DNA from: Pseudolabrys sp.
GTDB lineage: Bacteria > Pseudomonadota > Alphaproteobacteria > Rhizobiales > Xanthobacteraceae
Direction of reading: 5' to 3'
Length of the DNA: 11,641 nucleotides
Assembly: GCA_019246455.1 (NCBI GenBank)
Contig: JAFAQJ010000357.1
Coordinates: forward strand, 1-11,641
The position numbers and the translations under genes were made by a program. Shown piece by piece: positions 1-6,279 of this stretch; the first letter of the stretch is position 1, and each line of letters begins with the position of its first letter. The notes beneath the pieces were generated by a model. That model worked only from the letters and a program-made list of their open reading frames with translations, was not told the DNA's origin and did no database searches.

Positions 1-715
1 GCCGCAGCGTCAGCAGCCGGAAGCCGTAGTCGGTCGGCTCCACCTCGATGCGCGGCCGCGGAAACTCGCGCATGATCCTCGTCATCGGCATGTCGGAATC
101 TTTCGAGGTGTCGCGGAACATCTTGCCGTAGCCTTGGCCCGGGTCCTCATCCTCGAAGAAGCGGTGCAGGAACGACGTGTGCACTGGATCGATGCCGACT
201 TCGAGCGATTGCAGCCAGTTGCAATCGATCATGCCTTTGAACGCGAAAGTGTGAGTCGATGGCGCGACGAAGCAGTCGAAGTCCGGGAAGGCCGGCGGCT
301 CACCGCCGCCGAGATAGGCGAACAGGATGCCGCTGTGCGCGACCACCGGATAAGCCTTCTGCTTGAGGTGGGCGCACAACGGGCTGCCCTCGGGCTCGGC
401 CGGGGTTTCGAGACATTTGCCAGTGACGTCGAACAGCCAGCCGTGGAAGGCGCAGCGCAAGCCGCCATTCTCGAGCCGGCCATACAGCAGATCGGTGCCA
501 CGATGGGGACAATGCCGGCCGACGAGACCATAGCGGCCGTTCTCGTCCTTAAAGATCACGAGGTCTTCGCCGAATAGCCGCACCGGTTTGATCGGGCGGT
601 TGCCGGACAGCTCGTCGACCAGCGCCGCCGGCTGCCAATAGCGCCGCATCAATTTGCCGGCCGCGGTGCCCGGCCCGGTGCGGGTGATGAGTTCGTTTTG
701 CTCCGCGCTCAACAT
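1..715 (-). CDS. Rieske non-heme iron oxygenase, alpha subunit (phthalate-4,5-dioxygenase-like), 3' end cut off by the window
   Basis: This is the N-terminal 238 residues of an aromatic-ring-hydroxylating oxygenase large subunit; the gene continues past the left edge. The Rieske [2Fe-2S] ligands are intact: C69-P-H71 and C88-A-F-H91-G-W. The start of the catalytic domain carries the mononuclear iron motif D176-P-V-H179-T-S-F-L-H184 (DxxHxxxxH), with the preceding NWLQSLEVG typical of the phthalate 4,5-dioxygenase oxygenase branch. Such enzymes take electrons from a reductase and insert oxygen into aromatic or related substrates in the cytoplasm. No reductase or ferredoxin gene lies beside it here, and the substrate cannot be read from the sequence. 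The ATG at 713–715 gives the usual family N-terminus (MLSAEQNELITR) and is the first ATG after a candidate promoter. The family is usually 400 residues or more, so roughly half is missing. The fold is sure; the substrate is not. Confidence 0.93.
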   Translation of the reverse strand, partial: MLSAEQNELITRTGPGTAAGKLMRRYWQPAALVDELSGNRPIKPVRLFGEDLVIFKDENGRYGLVGRHCPHRGTDLLYGRLENGGLRCAFHGWLFDVTGKCLETPAEPEGSPLCAHLKQKAYPVVAHSGILFAYLGGGEPPAFPDFDCFVAPSTHTFAFKGMIDCNWLQSLEVGIDPVHTSFLHRFFEDEDPGQGYGKMFRDTSKDSDMPMTRIMREFPRPRIEVEPTDYGFRLLTLR

Positions 716-748
716 GACGCGACGCCCCCGTGAGACTGCCCTCGTAAA

Positions 749-778
749 ACTATACGATTACCCCCGGCAGCAAGGCAA
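749..778 (-). promoter_or_regulatory. Candidate sigma-70 promoter for the Rieske oxygenase gene
   Basis: On the minus strand TTGCCT (773–778) is followed after 18 bases by TATAGT (749–754). This would start transcription near 741, about 25 bases before the ATG. It lies between the terminator of the upstream gene and the Rieske start, where a promoter is expected. It was found by eye only. Confidence 0.4.
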
Positions 779-797
779 AGCGCCGCGGCGCCAACGC

Positions 798-824
798 AAA
801 ACGGCCGGCAAGGCCGGCCGTTTT
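798..824 (-). terminator. Strong intrinsic terminator, able to work in both directions
   Basis: This is a perfect 12-bp inverted repeat (798–809 with 813–824) around a 3-base loop. Each arm has a GC-rich core (CGGCCGGC) and an AAAA/TTTT end, so both transcripts finish in U residues. It lies 22 bases past the stop codon of the small gene at 846–1214, which it most likely terminates, and it insulates the Rieske oxygenase gene downstream. Confidence 0.85.
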
Positions 825-845
825 CAAGCGATTGGGCGATAGGTC

Positions 846-1214
846 CTAGTGCTGCGAGTGGCGCGCGGCCCAGCCGAGATCCATGCGGCGCTTCCAATAG
901 GTCTGACGCAAGCCTATCAAGCGTTGCGCCGTGGTCTTGGCCTCGGCGCGGCTCGCGGCGGCGCAGGTTCGGTATTCGAGGTTGCCGACGAACGTGATTG
1001 GCGTCTCGCGGCGGAAGAAATTCTTCCAGCCGCCGCCGTGATCGACTTTGAGGTCGGCGATTGAATTGGCGACGTTGCCCGAATGGCCGAAGGCGATCAG
1101 CTCGCCGGTTTCGGCGTGGCGCACTTCGTAAACGCCGGGCCCGATCGGGGCTTCTACAGATTCGCCGGTGCGCGCGTTCGGAAAACGCTTCCAGTTACTC
1201 CAAGCTTGAGACAT
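846..1214 (-). CDS. Small protein with a degenerate GIY-YIG-like motif, function unknown
   Basis: This is a 122-residue soluble protein with no signal peptide or membrane segment. Residues 25–54 read GPGVYEVRH, then TGELIAFGHSGNVANSIADL. This resembles the first part of a GIY-YIG nuclease domain (G-[IV]-Y, about ten residues, YIG, S-x-N-[IV]), with GVY at 27–29 and AFG at 41–43. The arginine that normally follows the second motif (as in NVxxR) is replaced: NVANSIADL has none. An acidic residue sits at E91, but its match to the metal-binding glutamate is uncertain. The rest is basic (RLIGLRQTYWKRR, 98–110) and ends in HSQH. If the relation is real the protein is probably not an active nuclease. 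The ATG is preceded by GGAAGGA ten bases upstream. I infer the superfamily link from the motif alone; a lineage-specific unknown is the alternative. Confidence 0.8.
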   Translation of the reverse strand: MSQAWSNWKRFPNARTGESVEAPIGPGVYEVRHAETGELIAFGHSGNVANSIADLKVDHGGGWKNFFRRETPITFVGNLEYRTCAAASRAEAKTTAQRLIGLRQTYWKRRMDLGWAARHSQH

Positions 1215-1296
1215 GCGACAGCGATCCTTCCCACCCCGTCAGGCAATCTTCGAACGCTCCACTTATGGATTGGTTCCCAGTTCCACAACAAGCCCG

Positions 1297-1305
1297 TGTG
1301 GATAA
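1297..1305 (-). promoter_or_regulatory. Isolated consensus DnaA box
   Basis: The minus strand reads TTATCCACA, an exact match to the consensus DnaA box, in the 149-base gap upstream of the gene at 846–1214. No second box or AT-rich unwinding region is near, so it is not an origin. A lone box can titrate DnaA or couple a promoter to replication, but one 9-mer match can also arise by chance. Confidence 0.3.
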
Positions 1306-1316
1306 CTTTGGCTTGT

Positions 1317-1336
1317 GGCGGTGTTATGGCACCGCC
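1317..1336. repeat. Short inverted repeat (hairpin) downstream of the metallo-hydrolase gene
   Basis: GGCGGTG (1317–1323) pairs perfectly with CACCGCC (1330–1336) around a 6-base loop. It begins 27 bases past the stop of the minus-strand gene at 1364–2203. No T-run follows on the minus strand, so it is not a classic intrinsic terminator. It could protect a 3' end or be a weak pause site. Confidence 0.4.
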
Positions 1337-1363
1337 TTGTCGATGAATTTTCCGAAAAGTCGC

Positions 1364-2203
1364 TCAGCGCCCCGGCAACACCAACACCTTGGGCTTTTGC
1401 GGCAGCGACGTCTTGCTGATGACGACCGAAGGAACTTCGGACGTCTCGACATCCCAATCCTGGCGCACGCGCGAGAGGAAACGATCGAGCGTGTAGATGC
1501 TGAAGAAATGCATCGGGATCATCACCGGCGCCTTCAGCGACTTGAGGACCTCGACCATGCCTTCGAGGTCGAGCGTGTAGCTGCCGTCGACCGGCACCAT
1601 CACCACGTCGACCCGGCCGATCTCGTTGAGCTGCTGCTGCGTCAGCGTGTGATGCAGATGGCCGAGATGCGCGATGCACAGGTTCGCCACCTCGAAGACG
1701 AAAATGGAATTGCCGTGCCGCTCGGTGCCGCCGTCGAAGGTGCGAATGTTGGTCGGCACGTTGCGCACCCGTACGTCCTTCTCCTGAACGTCGATGCGCG
1801 CCGGCTTCTCGTCGCCGGCCCAGCCACGCAGCACATATTTGATCGCCGGGTCCGGCCGCTCGGTGTAGTGCGTCGTGTGCGCATGGTTCATCGTGACGAT
1901 GTCCGGCACGACCGGCGGCTTTACATAATCATTGTAGTCGGTGGCGATGCGCACCAGCCGCGGGCTCTCGATCAGAAAGGTGGCGTGGCCGATATAGCTG
2001 ATGCGCACTTGATCGCCATTGAGCGCCGCACGGCGCAACAGCGATTGCGGGCGCTGCGCGACCAGCCCGGGGCAGCTTTCCGTCATTTCGGGCTTGGCAT
2101 TCTGCGTTGCCGGAGGCGCGGCGCCCTGCCCCAACACCGGATGGGGCATCAATAACGGCAGAACAAGGAGCGCCAACGGACCGAACCGCAAGCTCGAACG
2201 CAT
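1364..2203 (-). CDS. Exported UlaG-like metallo-beta-lactamase-fold protein
   Basis: This is a 279-residue protein with an N-terminal signal peptide (about residues 1–27: MRSS, a hydrophobic run GPLALLVLPLLMP, then PVLGQG), so it probably acts in the periplasm. The mature part has the UlaG/RomA-type metallo-hydrolase layout: SYIGHATFLIES near the start, a first metal motif H107-A-H109-T-T-H112, then GHLHH (182–185), an aspartate in VPVDG (D206) and a late histidine in IPMHFF (H232). The aspartate of the canonical HxHxDH is a threonine here, which may alter metal binding. The ATG at 2201–2203 was chosen because it opens directly into the signal peptide. A start further upstream at 2272 would fall inside the terminator at 2257–2294. 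No strong Shine-Dalgarno site is visible. The family includes lactonases and other hydrolases; no substrate can be assigned. Confidence 0.88.
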   Translation of the reverse strand: MRSSLRFGPLALLVLPLLMPHPVLGQGAAPPATQNAKPEMTESCPGLVAQRPQSLLRRAALNGDQVRISYIGHATFLIESPRLVRIATDYNDYVKPPVVPDIVTMNHAHTTHYTERPDPAIKYVLRGWAGDEKPARIDVQEKDVRVRNVPTNIRTFDGGTERHGNSIFVFEVANLCIAHLGHLHHTLTQQQLNEIGRVDVVMVPVDGSYTLDLEGMVEVLKSLKAPVMIPMHFFSIYTLDRFLSRVRQDWDVETSEVPSVVISKTSLPQKPKVLVLPGR

Positions 2204-2256
2204 GACCGAATTTTGGCACGGTTCGCCGAAACCGACCACCGGGGTCACGCACAAAT

Positions 2257-2294
2257 GAAAACGGCGCCCCAAGTCTGGCCCGGGCGCCGTTTTC
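2257..2294 (-). terminator. Strong intrinsic terminator of the coiled-coil membrane protein gene
   Basis: This is a perfect 13-bp inverted repeat (2257–2269 with 2282–2294) around a 12-base loop, with a CGGCGCCC core and an AAAA/TTTT outer part, so the transcript ends in UUUUC. It begins 16 bases past the stop codon at 2311. Its presence also argues against a metallo-hydrolase start upstream of 2203. Confidence 0.82.
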
Positions 2295-2310
2295 GGATTG
2301 GGATCGCGGC

Positions 2311-3189
2311 TCAGTACGGCCGGTAATAATACGGCGTATAATAGGGGCGAGGCCGCGGCGGAGGCGCGTTGCTCGACACGATGATGCCCTTCGGTGTCGA
2401 GACCACCCAGCGGTCACCGTCACGCTTGATGCTCTCGACGGCGCCGAGGCCCGGCAGTGGTACGCCGGGCGACACTTCATACGTATCACCCTGGTTCTCG
2501 ACCAGGATCGCGCCGTTGCGTGCAGCACGCGCGGTCCAGCCCGGAACGATGGTCGGCGTGGTTTGCGGGCGCGCTTGCGGCATTGGCGCGGGGGCGACCG
2601 GCGCAGGCGTTGGCACAGTGGCAACCGTGGCTGGCTTCGAGATCGAGCCGGTGATGTCGGACTGCTCGATCTTGGCGACACGCTCATTGACCTTGCCGAT
2701 CTGCGCGTTCGCCGATTTGGCGGCGGCATCGACGCCGGATTTCAGCGTGGCGATTTCCCTGGTCAGGTGCGCGATCGATTTCTGCATCGCCTGGGTCTCT
2801 TCGAGCGAAGCAGTGTCGACCTTGGCGGACGTGTGGCTCTGGCTCACCGCGAGTCCCGCCACCGCGCCACAGGCGGCCGCGAACAGGAACGTGCCGGTGA
2901 GATAGGCGTAGCGCTTCATGCGCCGTGTAATCAAAATGTGCGGCAAGGTAATCGCGAGATCCGGGATCGTAAAAGTGAAATCCGGGAATTTGAATCTCGA
3001 TTTGACCTTCGGCGCCTCTTGCTTGGCTTTTTCGATAAAGAGCGTCAGTGCATTCGAGGCCGGCACCGGCTCGCCCGGAGCGGCATCCTTGTGCGCGTCG
3101 TCCGCCGGAGAAATCGACGGCGATGGGACGTTCGGCAATTCCTTGCCGCTCGCGTTCTGAGGTTGCGTGCTGTTGTCGGGGTCGGCCAT
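2311..3189 (-). CDS. Single-span membrane protein with coiled coil, Pro/Ala linker and Tyr/Pro-rich tail, function unknown
   Basis: This is a 292-residue protein of a type I associate with Rhizobiales but cannot name. In order: a polar, probably disordered N-terminus (1–45); a linker with F/I-rich repeats (FKFPDFTFTIPDLAITLP, about 66–83); a basic stop (RRMKR); one transmembrane helix (about 94–116, YAYLTGTFLFAAACGAVAGL); a predicted coiled coil (about 128–178); a Pro/Ala/Thr-rich linker (186–214); a small beta-type domain (216–274, GWTARAARNGAILVENQ and a VSPGVPLPGLG turn); and the tail PPPRPRPYYTPYYYRPY. By the positive-inside rule the N-terminus is cytoplasmic and the coiled coil and tail are periplasmic. 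The ATG at 3187–3189 is chosen for its GGAG site eight bases upstream; a TTG at 3243 could extend it by 18 residues. It may be co-transcribed with the kinase gene 83 bases upstream. A scaffold or envelope role is only a guess. Confidence 0.85.
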   Translation of the reverse strand: MADPDNSTQPQNASGKELPNVPSPSISPADDAHKDAAPGEPVPASNALTLFIEKAKQEAPKVKSRFKFPDFTFTIPDLAITLPHILITRRMKRYAYLTGTFLFAAACGAVAGLAVSQSHTSAKVDTASLEETQAMQKSIAHLTREIATLKSGVDAAAKSANAQIGKVNERVAKIEQSDITGSISKPATVATVPTPAPVAPAPMPQARPQTTPTIVPGWTARAARNGAILVENQGDTYEVSPGVPLPGLGAVESIKRDGDRWVVSTPKGIIVSSNAPPPRPRPYYTPYYYRPY

Positions 3190-3197
3190 GCGCGTGG

Positions 3198-3201
3198 CTC
3201 C
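3198..3201 (-). promoter_or_regulatory. Ribosome binding site that decides the start at 3189
   Basis: GGAG on the minus strand lies eight bases before the ATG at 3187–3189. The alternative in-frame TTG at 3241–3243 lies inside the repeat cluster and has no such site. Confidence 0.6.
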
Positions 3202-3211
3202 GGATTGGCGA

Positions 3212-3252
3212 TTTACCAAGCGGTAACCACGTTCGGTTACCAATTGGTTACC
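3212..3252. repeat. Cluster of GGTNACC repeats ahead of the coiled-coil membrane protein gene
   Basis: On the plus strand GGTTACC occurs at 3235–3241 and 3246–3252 (11 bases apart, one helical turn) and its inverse GGTAACC at 3222–3228. A partial copy, TTTACCAAG, starts at 3212. The inner pair forms a 7-bp inverted repeat with a 6-base loop. Three copies within 31 bases just before the start codon look like a regulator-binding array or an RNA hairpin over the leader. No known regulator is recognised. Confidence 0.5.
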
Positions 3253-3272
3253 ATCCGAAGCCGCGCCGTTCC

Positions 3273-4274
3273 TTAGATTGTCAGGTCCTGCGAGGCCGCC
3301 AGCGCCTTGAGCGACACGGCGGGCCGCGCGCCGACATGCTGGATCACTTCGGCCGCGGCGAGCGCACCGAGTTGGGCGGAGGTCCGCAGATCCTTGCCGC
3401 GCGAATGCCCGACCAGAAAACCGGCAGCGAACAGATCGCCGGCTCCAGTGGCGTCGACGACCTTCGCAATCGACGCCGCCGGCACCTCTTCCGTCGCATG
3501 CTTCGACACCACGACGCAGCCCTTTTCACTGCGCGTCACCACGGCAAGCTTAGCGTCGGCGCGCAGCGACTTCACCGCGGTGGCGAAATCGGCCGTCTGA
3601 TAGAGGCTGTGCAGCTCGCGCTCGTTGGCGAACAGAATGTCGACGGTGCTGTTTTTTACGAGGTTACGGAATTCGTCACGATAGCGGTCGACGCAAAATG
3701 CGTCCGATAAAGTCAGCGCGACCTTGCGGCCGGCGCCATGCGCGATCTTTGCCGCCTTGAGGAAGGCTTCCTTGGCGTGCGGCGGGTCCCACAAATAGCC
3801 CTCAAGATAAGTGATCGCCGCGTCCTTGATCGTGTTTTCGGCAATGTCGGACGAATAGAGGTCCCGCGCCGCGCCGAGAAAGGTATTCATCGTGCGCTCG
3901 CCGTCCGGCGTGACGATAATGAAGGAGCGCGCGGTCGCCGGGCCGTCCGCAGCCGGCTTGGTATCGAACGCGACGTTCGCGGCGCGGATATCGTGGGCAA
4001 AGCTCTTGCCGAGCTTGTCATCCTTCACCTTGCCGATGAAGGCCGCGCGCGCGCCGAGGCTGGCGCAGCCGACGATGGTATTGGCGGCCGACCCGCCCGA
4101 CACTTCGGCCGCCGGTCCCATCGCGTTGTAGATCGCCTGCGCCCGCGTCTCGTCGATCAGCGTCATCGCCCCCTTGTGCATGCCATGCGCGACCAGGAAA
4201 TCGTCCTCGGCGCGGGCAATCACGTCGACGATGGCGTTGCCAATGCCGACAACATCGTAGCGGGGGGCAGCCAT
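3273..4274 (-). CDS. Adenosine-kinase-type PfkB family carbohydrate kinase
   Basis: This is a 333-residue cytoplasmic kinase of the PfkB (ribokinase) family. Residues 6–20 (YDVVGIGNAIVDVIA) are the usual N-terminal strand. GGSAANT (60–66) is the glycine-rich substrate-side loop, NERE (217–220) the conserved NxxE-type motif, and DATGAGDLFAAGFL (274–287) the second PfkB signature, with catalytic base D280 after the GAG anion hole. Length and pattern fit the bacterial 'adenosine kinase' branch, which would phosphorylate adenosine to AMP or a related nucleoside or sugar with ATP; the exact substrate is not proven. The ATG at 4272–4274 has GAGGA five bases upstream; a TTG at 4284–4286 would overlap that site. 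It lies 40 bases after a 38-residue membrane protein gene, probably in one transcript. Confidence 0.93.
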   Translation of the reverse strand: MAAPRYDVVGIGNAIVDVIARAEDDFLVAHGMHKGAMTLIDETRAQAIYNAMGPAAEVSGGSAANTIVGCASLGARAAFIGKVKDDKLGKSFAHDIRAANVAFDTKPAADGPATARSFIIVTPDGERTMNTFLGAARDLYSSDIAENTIKDAAITYLEGYLWDPPHAKEAFLKAAKIAHGAGRKVALTLSDAFCVDRYRDEFRNLVKNSTVDILFANERELHSLYQTADFATAVKSLRADAKLAVVTRSEKGCVVVSKHATEEVPAASIAKVVDATGAGDLFAAGFLVGHSRGKDLRTSAQLGALAAAEVIQHVGARPAVSLKALAASQDLTI

Positions 4275-4279
4275 GAGGG

Positions 4280-4284
4280 TCCTC
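4280..4284 (-). promoter_or_regulatory. Ribosome binding site of the PfkB kinase gene
   Basis: GAGGA on the minus strand, five bases before the ATG at 4272–4274, fixes that start over the upstream TTG. Confidence 0.7.
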
Positions 4285-4314
4285 AAAACTCGTTGCAGGA
4301 AATGCGAAAGGGTC

Positions 4315-4431
4315 TCAGAGCGGGGGCGGAAGGCGTTTGAGCACCTCCAGACTCCACCACAAGAAATAGCCGGCGATCAGAATGCCGAGCGCAATTTTCA
4401 CGAGTTGGACAATCAGCTCGTCTTTGCTCAT
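4315..4431 (-). CDS. 38-residue single-span membrane protein, function unknown
   Basis: This is a short reading frame from the ATG at 4429–4431 to the TGA at 4315–4317. It starts MSKDELIVQLVKIALG and continues ILIAGYFLWWSLEVLKRL, ending in PPPL. Residues 7–29 form one hydrophobic helix with a double tryptophan near its end, flanked by acidic and lysine residues before it and K-R after it, as in small membrane proteins. The upstream GGCGGAC is a weak ribosome binding site. It is the first gene of the minus-strand block and ends 40 bases before the PfkB kinase start, so the two are probably co-transcribed. Composition and topology support a real gene; function is unknown. Confidence 0.62.
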   Translation of the reverse strand: MSKDELIVQLVKIALGILIAGYFLWWSLEVLKRLPPPL

Positions 4432-4605
4432 TTAAGTTCGTCCGCCGCAAGATGTCGCCAATTATCTATAGCGTGCCGGCGATGGCTTTGAAATTCGCAT
4501 CCAGTTAGTTCTTGCGTGCATGCGGGTGGGCATGGCAATGGGACGCAGGCCACGCTGCTCCACCGGCCCCGAAAATGCACTCCAAGACTGTCCAAAGGTC
4601 TTCAC
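4432..4605. promoter_or_regulatory. Divergent intergenic region between the minus-strand block and trpS
   Basis: These 174 bases separate two divergent transcription units, so promoters for both should be here. The only AT-rich stretch is around 4458–4471 (AATTATCTATAG), where the palindrome CTATAG could serve as a -10 element on either strand. No convincing -35 element sits at the right distance on either strand. I see no terminator, T-box or attenuator ahead of trpS. Confidence 0.4.
4594..4598 (+). promoter_or_regulatory. Ribosome binding site of trpS
   Basis: AAAGG lies seven bases before the ATG at 4606–4608 and fixes that start over an upstream ATG at 4516, which would add 30 residues unlike TrpS. 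Confidence 0.6.
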
Positions 4606-5643
4606 ATGGCGCCTTCCTTCAAACCGCTGGTGTTCTCCGGCGTCCAGCCCACTGGCAATCTCCACCTCGGCAATTATCTCGGCGCCATCGTCAAATTCGT
4701 CGAACTGCAGAACAGCCACGACTGCATCTATTGCGTGGTCGACCTGCACGCCATCACGGTGTGGCAGGATCCGGCCGAGCTGACCAAGAGCATCCGCGAG
4801 GTTACCGCGGCCTTCATCGCCTGCGGCATCGATCCGAAGAAGCACATCGTCTTCAACCAGAGCCAGGTCCACGAGCACGCCGAGCTCGCCTGGATCTTCA
4901 ATTGCGTCGCGCGGCTGGGTTGGCTCAACCGCATGACGCAGTTCAAGGAGAAGGCCGGCAAGGACCGCGAGAATGTTTCGGTTGGCCTTTACGCCTACCC
5001 GAACCTGATGGCGGCCGACATCCATGCTTACCGAGCGACGCATGTGCCGGTCGGCGAAGACCAGAAGCAGCACCTTGAGCTCGCGCGCGACATCGCGCAG
5101 AAGTTCAACACCGATTTCGGAGCCTCCATTGCCGCGCATGGATTTGGCGAGGCGTTCTTTCCATTGCCGGAGCCCTTGATCCAGGGCCCAGCGACGCGGG
5201 TGATGTCGCTGCGCGACGGTGCAAAGAAAATGTCCAAGTCGGATGCCTCGGATTATTCGCGCATCAACTTGACTGACGACGCCGACGCCATTGCGCAGAA
5301 AGTCCGCAAGGCCAAAACCGATCCCGAGCCGTTACCGAGCGAGGAGAAAGGTCTCGAGAAGCGTCCGGAAGCCGACAACCTCGTCGGCATTTACGCGGCG
5401 CTCCACAACAAGACCAAGAGCGATGTGCTCAATGAGTTCGGCGGCGGGCAGTTTTCGACCTTCAAGACCGCGCTCGCCGATCTCGCGGTCGCCAAGCTCG
5501 GTCCGATCGGCGCCGAGATGAAGCGCCTCGTGCAGGATCCGGCGCATATCGACGCCATCCTGCGCGACGGCTCGCGACGTGCCTCGGCGATCGCCGCCGA
5601 AACCATGAAGGCGGTCAAGGACATCGTCGGTTTCGTGCACTAG
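4606..5643 (+). CDS. trpS: Tryptophan–tRNA ligase
   Basis: This is a 345-residue class I aminoacyl-tRNA synthetase that charges tRNA-Trp with tryptophan using ATP in the cytoplasm. It opens with [18 protein letters not shown], in which H20-L-G-N23 is the HIGH signature. K208-M-S-K-S212 is the KMSKS loop that stabilises the transition state. The tryptophan-pocket strand [12 protein letters not shown] (131–142) and [15 protein letters not shown] (150–164) match bacterial TrpS. Length is normal (about 330–350). The start at 4606 gives the family N-terminus and has a ribosome binding site. In many rhizobia trpS lies just ahead of a universal stress protein gene and nfu, as here. No regulatory leader is recognisable. 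Confidence 0.97.
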   Translation: MAPSFKPLVFSGVQPTGNLHLGNYLGAIVKFVELQNSHDCIYCVVDLHAITVWQDPAELTKSIREVTAAFIACGIDPKKHIVFNQSQVHEHAELAWIFNCVARLGWLNRMTQFKEKAGKDRENVSVGLYAYPNLMAADIHAYRATHVPVGEDQKQHLELARDIAQKFNTDFGASIAAHGFGEAFFPLPEPLIQGPATRVMSLRDGAKKMSKSDASDYSRINLTDDADAIAQKVRKAKTDPEPLPSEEKGLEKRPEADNLVGIYAALHNKTKSDVLNEFGGGQFSTFKTALADLAVAKLGPIGAEMKRLVQDPAHIDAILRDGSRRASAIAAETMKAVKDIVGFVH

Positions 5644-5691
5644 GCCGCACGCAACTTGTCCACCGGCGGCGCGCCATGCGAGCATACGCGC

Positions 5692-6186
5692 ATGAGCAAA
5701 AAGCGCCGCAGCTTCGAGAAGGGCCACAAGCGCAAATATCTCGTCATTATCGACGACACCGAGGAATGCGACCGCGCGGTGTATTGGGCGGCCAAGCGCG
5801 CGGGACGCACCAAGTCGGTGGTCGAGATGCTGCGGGTGATCGAGACCGGCGACCGTAATCAGCAATGGCTCGGCGTCGCCGATCTGATGCAGGCCGAGCA
5901 GATGGAAGCGGCGAAAGCCGAGCTCGACAAGTTCGCGAAGCGCGCCGAGAAGATCGCCGACGTCAAAGTCGAGCGCGTGATCCGCGAAGGCGCCGTCGCC
6001 GAGGAGATCCTCAAGCTGATCGACGAAGACACCGACATCGGCATCCTGGTGCTCGCCGCCGGCACCGGCAAGGAAGGCGGCGGGCCGCTAGTCACCGAGA
6101 TTTCCAGAACCTCAGGAACCTTCCCGATTCCGGTCGCGGTCGTGCCGGGGCACCTCAGCGACGAGGAAATCGACGCCAGTTCGTAA
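5692..6186 (+). CDS. UspA-type universal stress protein
   Basis: This is a 164-residue protein with a basic N-terminal lead (MSKKRRSFEKGHKRK), then the UspA fold: the first strand YLVIIDDTEECDRAVYWAAKRA (16–37), a helical middle (60–90), VERVIREGAVAEEILKLIDE, the fourth strand IGILVLAAGTG (117–126) and the last strand FPIPVAVVPG (144–153). Universal stress proteins bind ATP or dimerise and aid survival under stress; the target is unknown. The glycine-rich loop (GTGKEGGG, then SG) only partly fits the ATP-binding pattern G-x2-G-x9-G-[ST], so nucleotide binding is uncertain. The ATG at 5692 is chosen over a TTG at 5656 because the extra residues do not look like the family. It begins 48 bases after trpS and may share its transcript. 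Confidence 0.92.
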   Translation: MSKKRRSFEKGHKRKYLVIIDDTEECDRAVYWAAKRAGRTKSVVEMLRVIETGDRNQQWLGVADLMQAEQMEAAKAELDKFAKRAEKIADVKVERVIREGAVAEEILKLIDEDTDIGILVLAAGTGKEGGGPLVTEISRTSGTFPIPVAVVPGHLSDEEIDASS

Positions 6187-6202
6187 GGTTTTCCGGACCC
6201 GG

Positions 6203-6232
6203 TTGACCCTGCGCCGCGGCGGGCCCATTTAT
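6203..6232 (+). promoter_or_regulatory. Candidate promoter for nfu
   Basis: TTGACC (6203–6208) is followed after 18 bases by ATTTAT (6227–6232). This would start transcription near 6240, about 40 bases before the nfu ATG. The -35 is good, the -10 mediocre. It was found by eye. Confidence 0.38.
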
Positions 6233-6268
6233 CCTTGTGAAGGCAGCGGGCGTTAACCCCGTCCTGCC

Positions 6269-6273
6269 AGGAG
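6269..6273 (+). promoter_or_regulatory. Strong ribosome binding site of nfu
   Basis: AGGAG sits six bases before the ATG at 6280, the best Shine-Dalgarno site in the window. It suggests high translation of the Fe-S carrier. Confidence 0.75.
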
Positions 6274-6279
6274 CCATAA

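Noticed and set aside
1255..1345. A possible replication origin around the DnaA box
   Set aside because: Only one box is present, with no AT-rich unwinding element and no dnaA, hemE or parAB genes nearby.
1061..2155. A 364-residue plus-strand open frame opposite the metallo-hydrolase gene
   Set aside because: It is rich in Arg/His/Asp and has no recognisable domain, the usual look of an antisense frame in GC-rich DNA. The minus-strand protein here has a signal peptide and metal-binding motifs.
3222..3241. Intrinsic terminator of the PfkB kinase gene
   Set aside because: The 7-bp inverted repeat is only moderately GC-rich and has no T-run after it on the minus strand.
4462..5139. A 225-residue minus-strand open frame opposite trpS
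   Set aside because: It lies over the unmistakable TrpS sequence with its HIGH motif and the TrpS pocket; its composition is that of an antisense frame.
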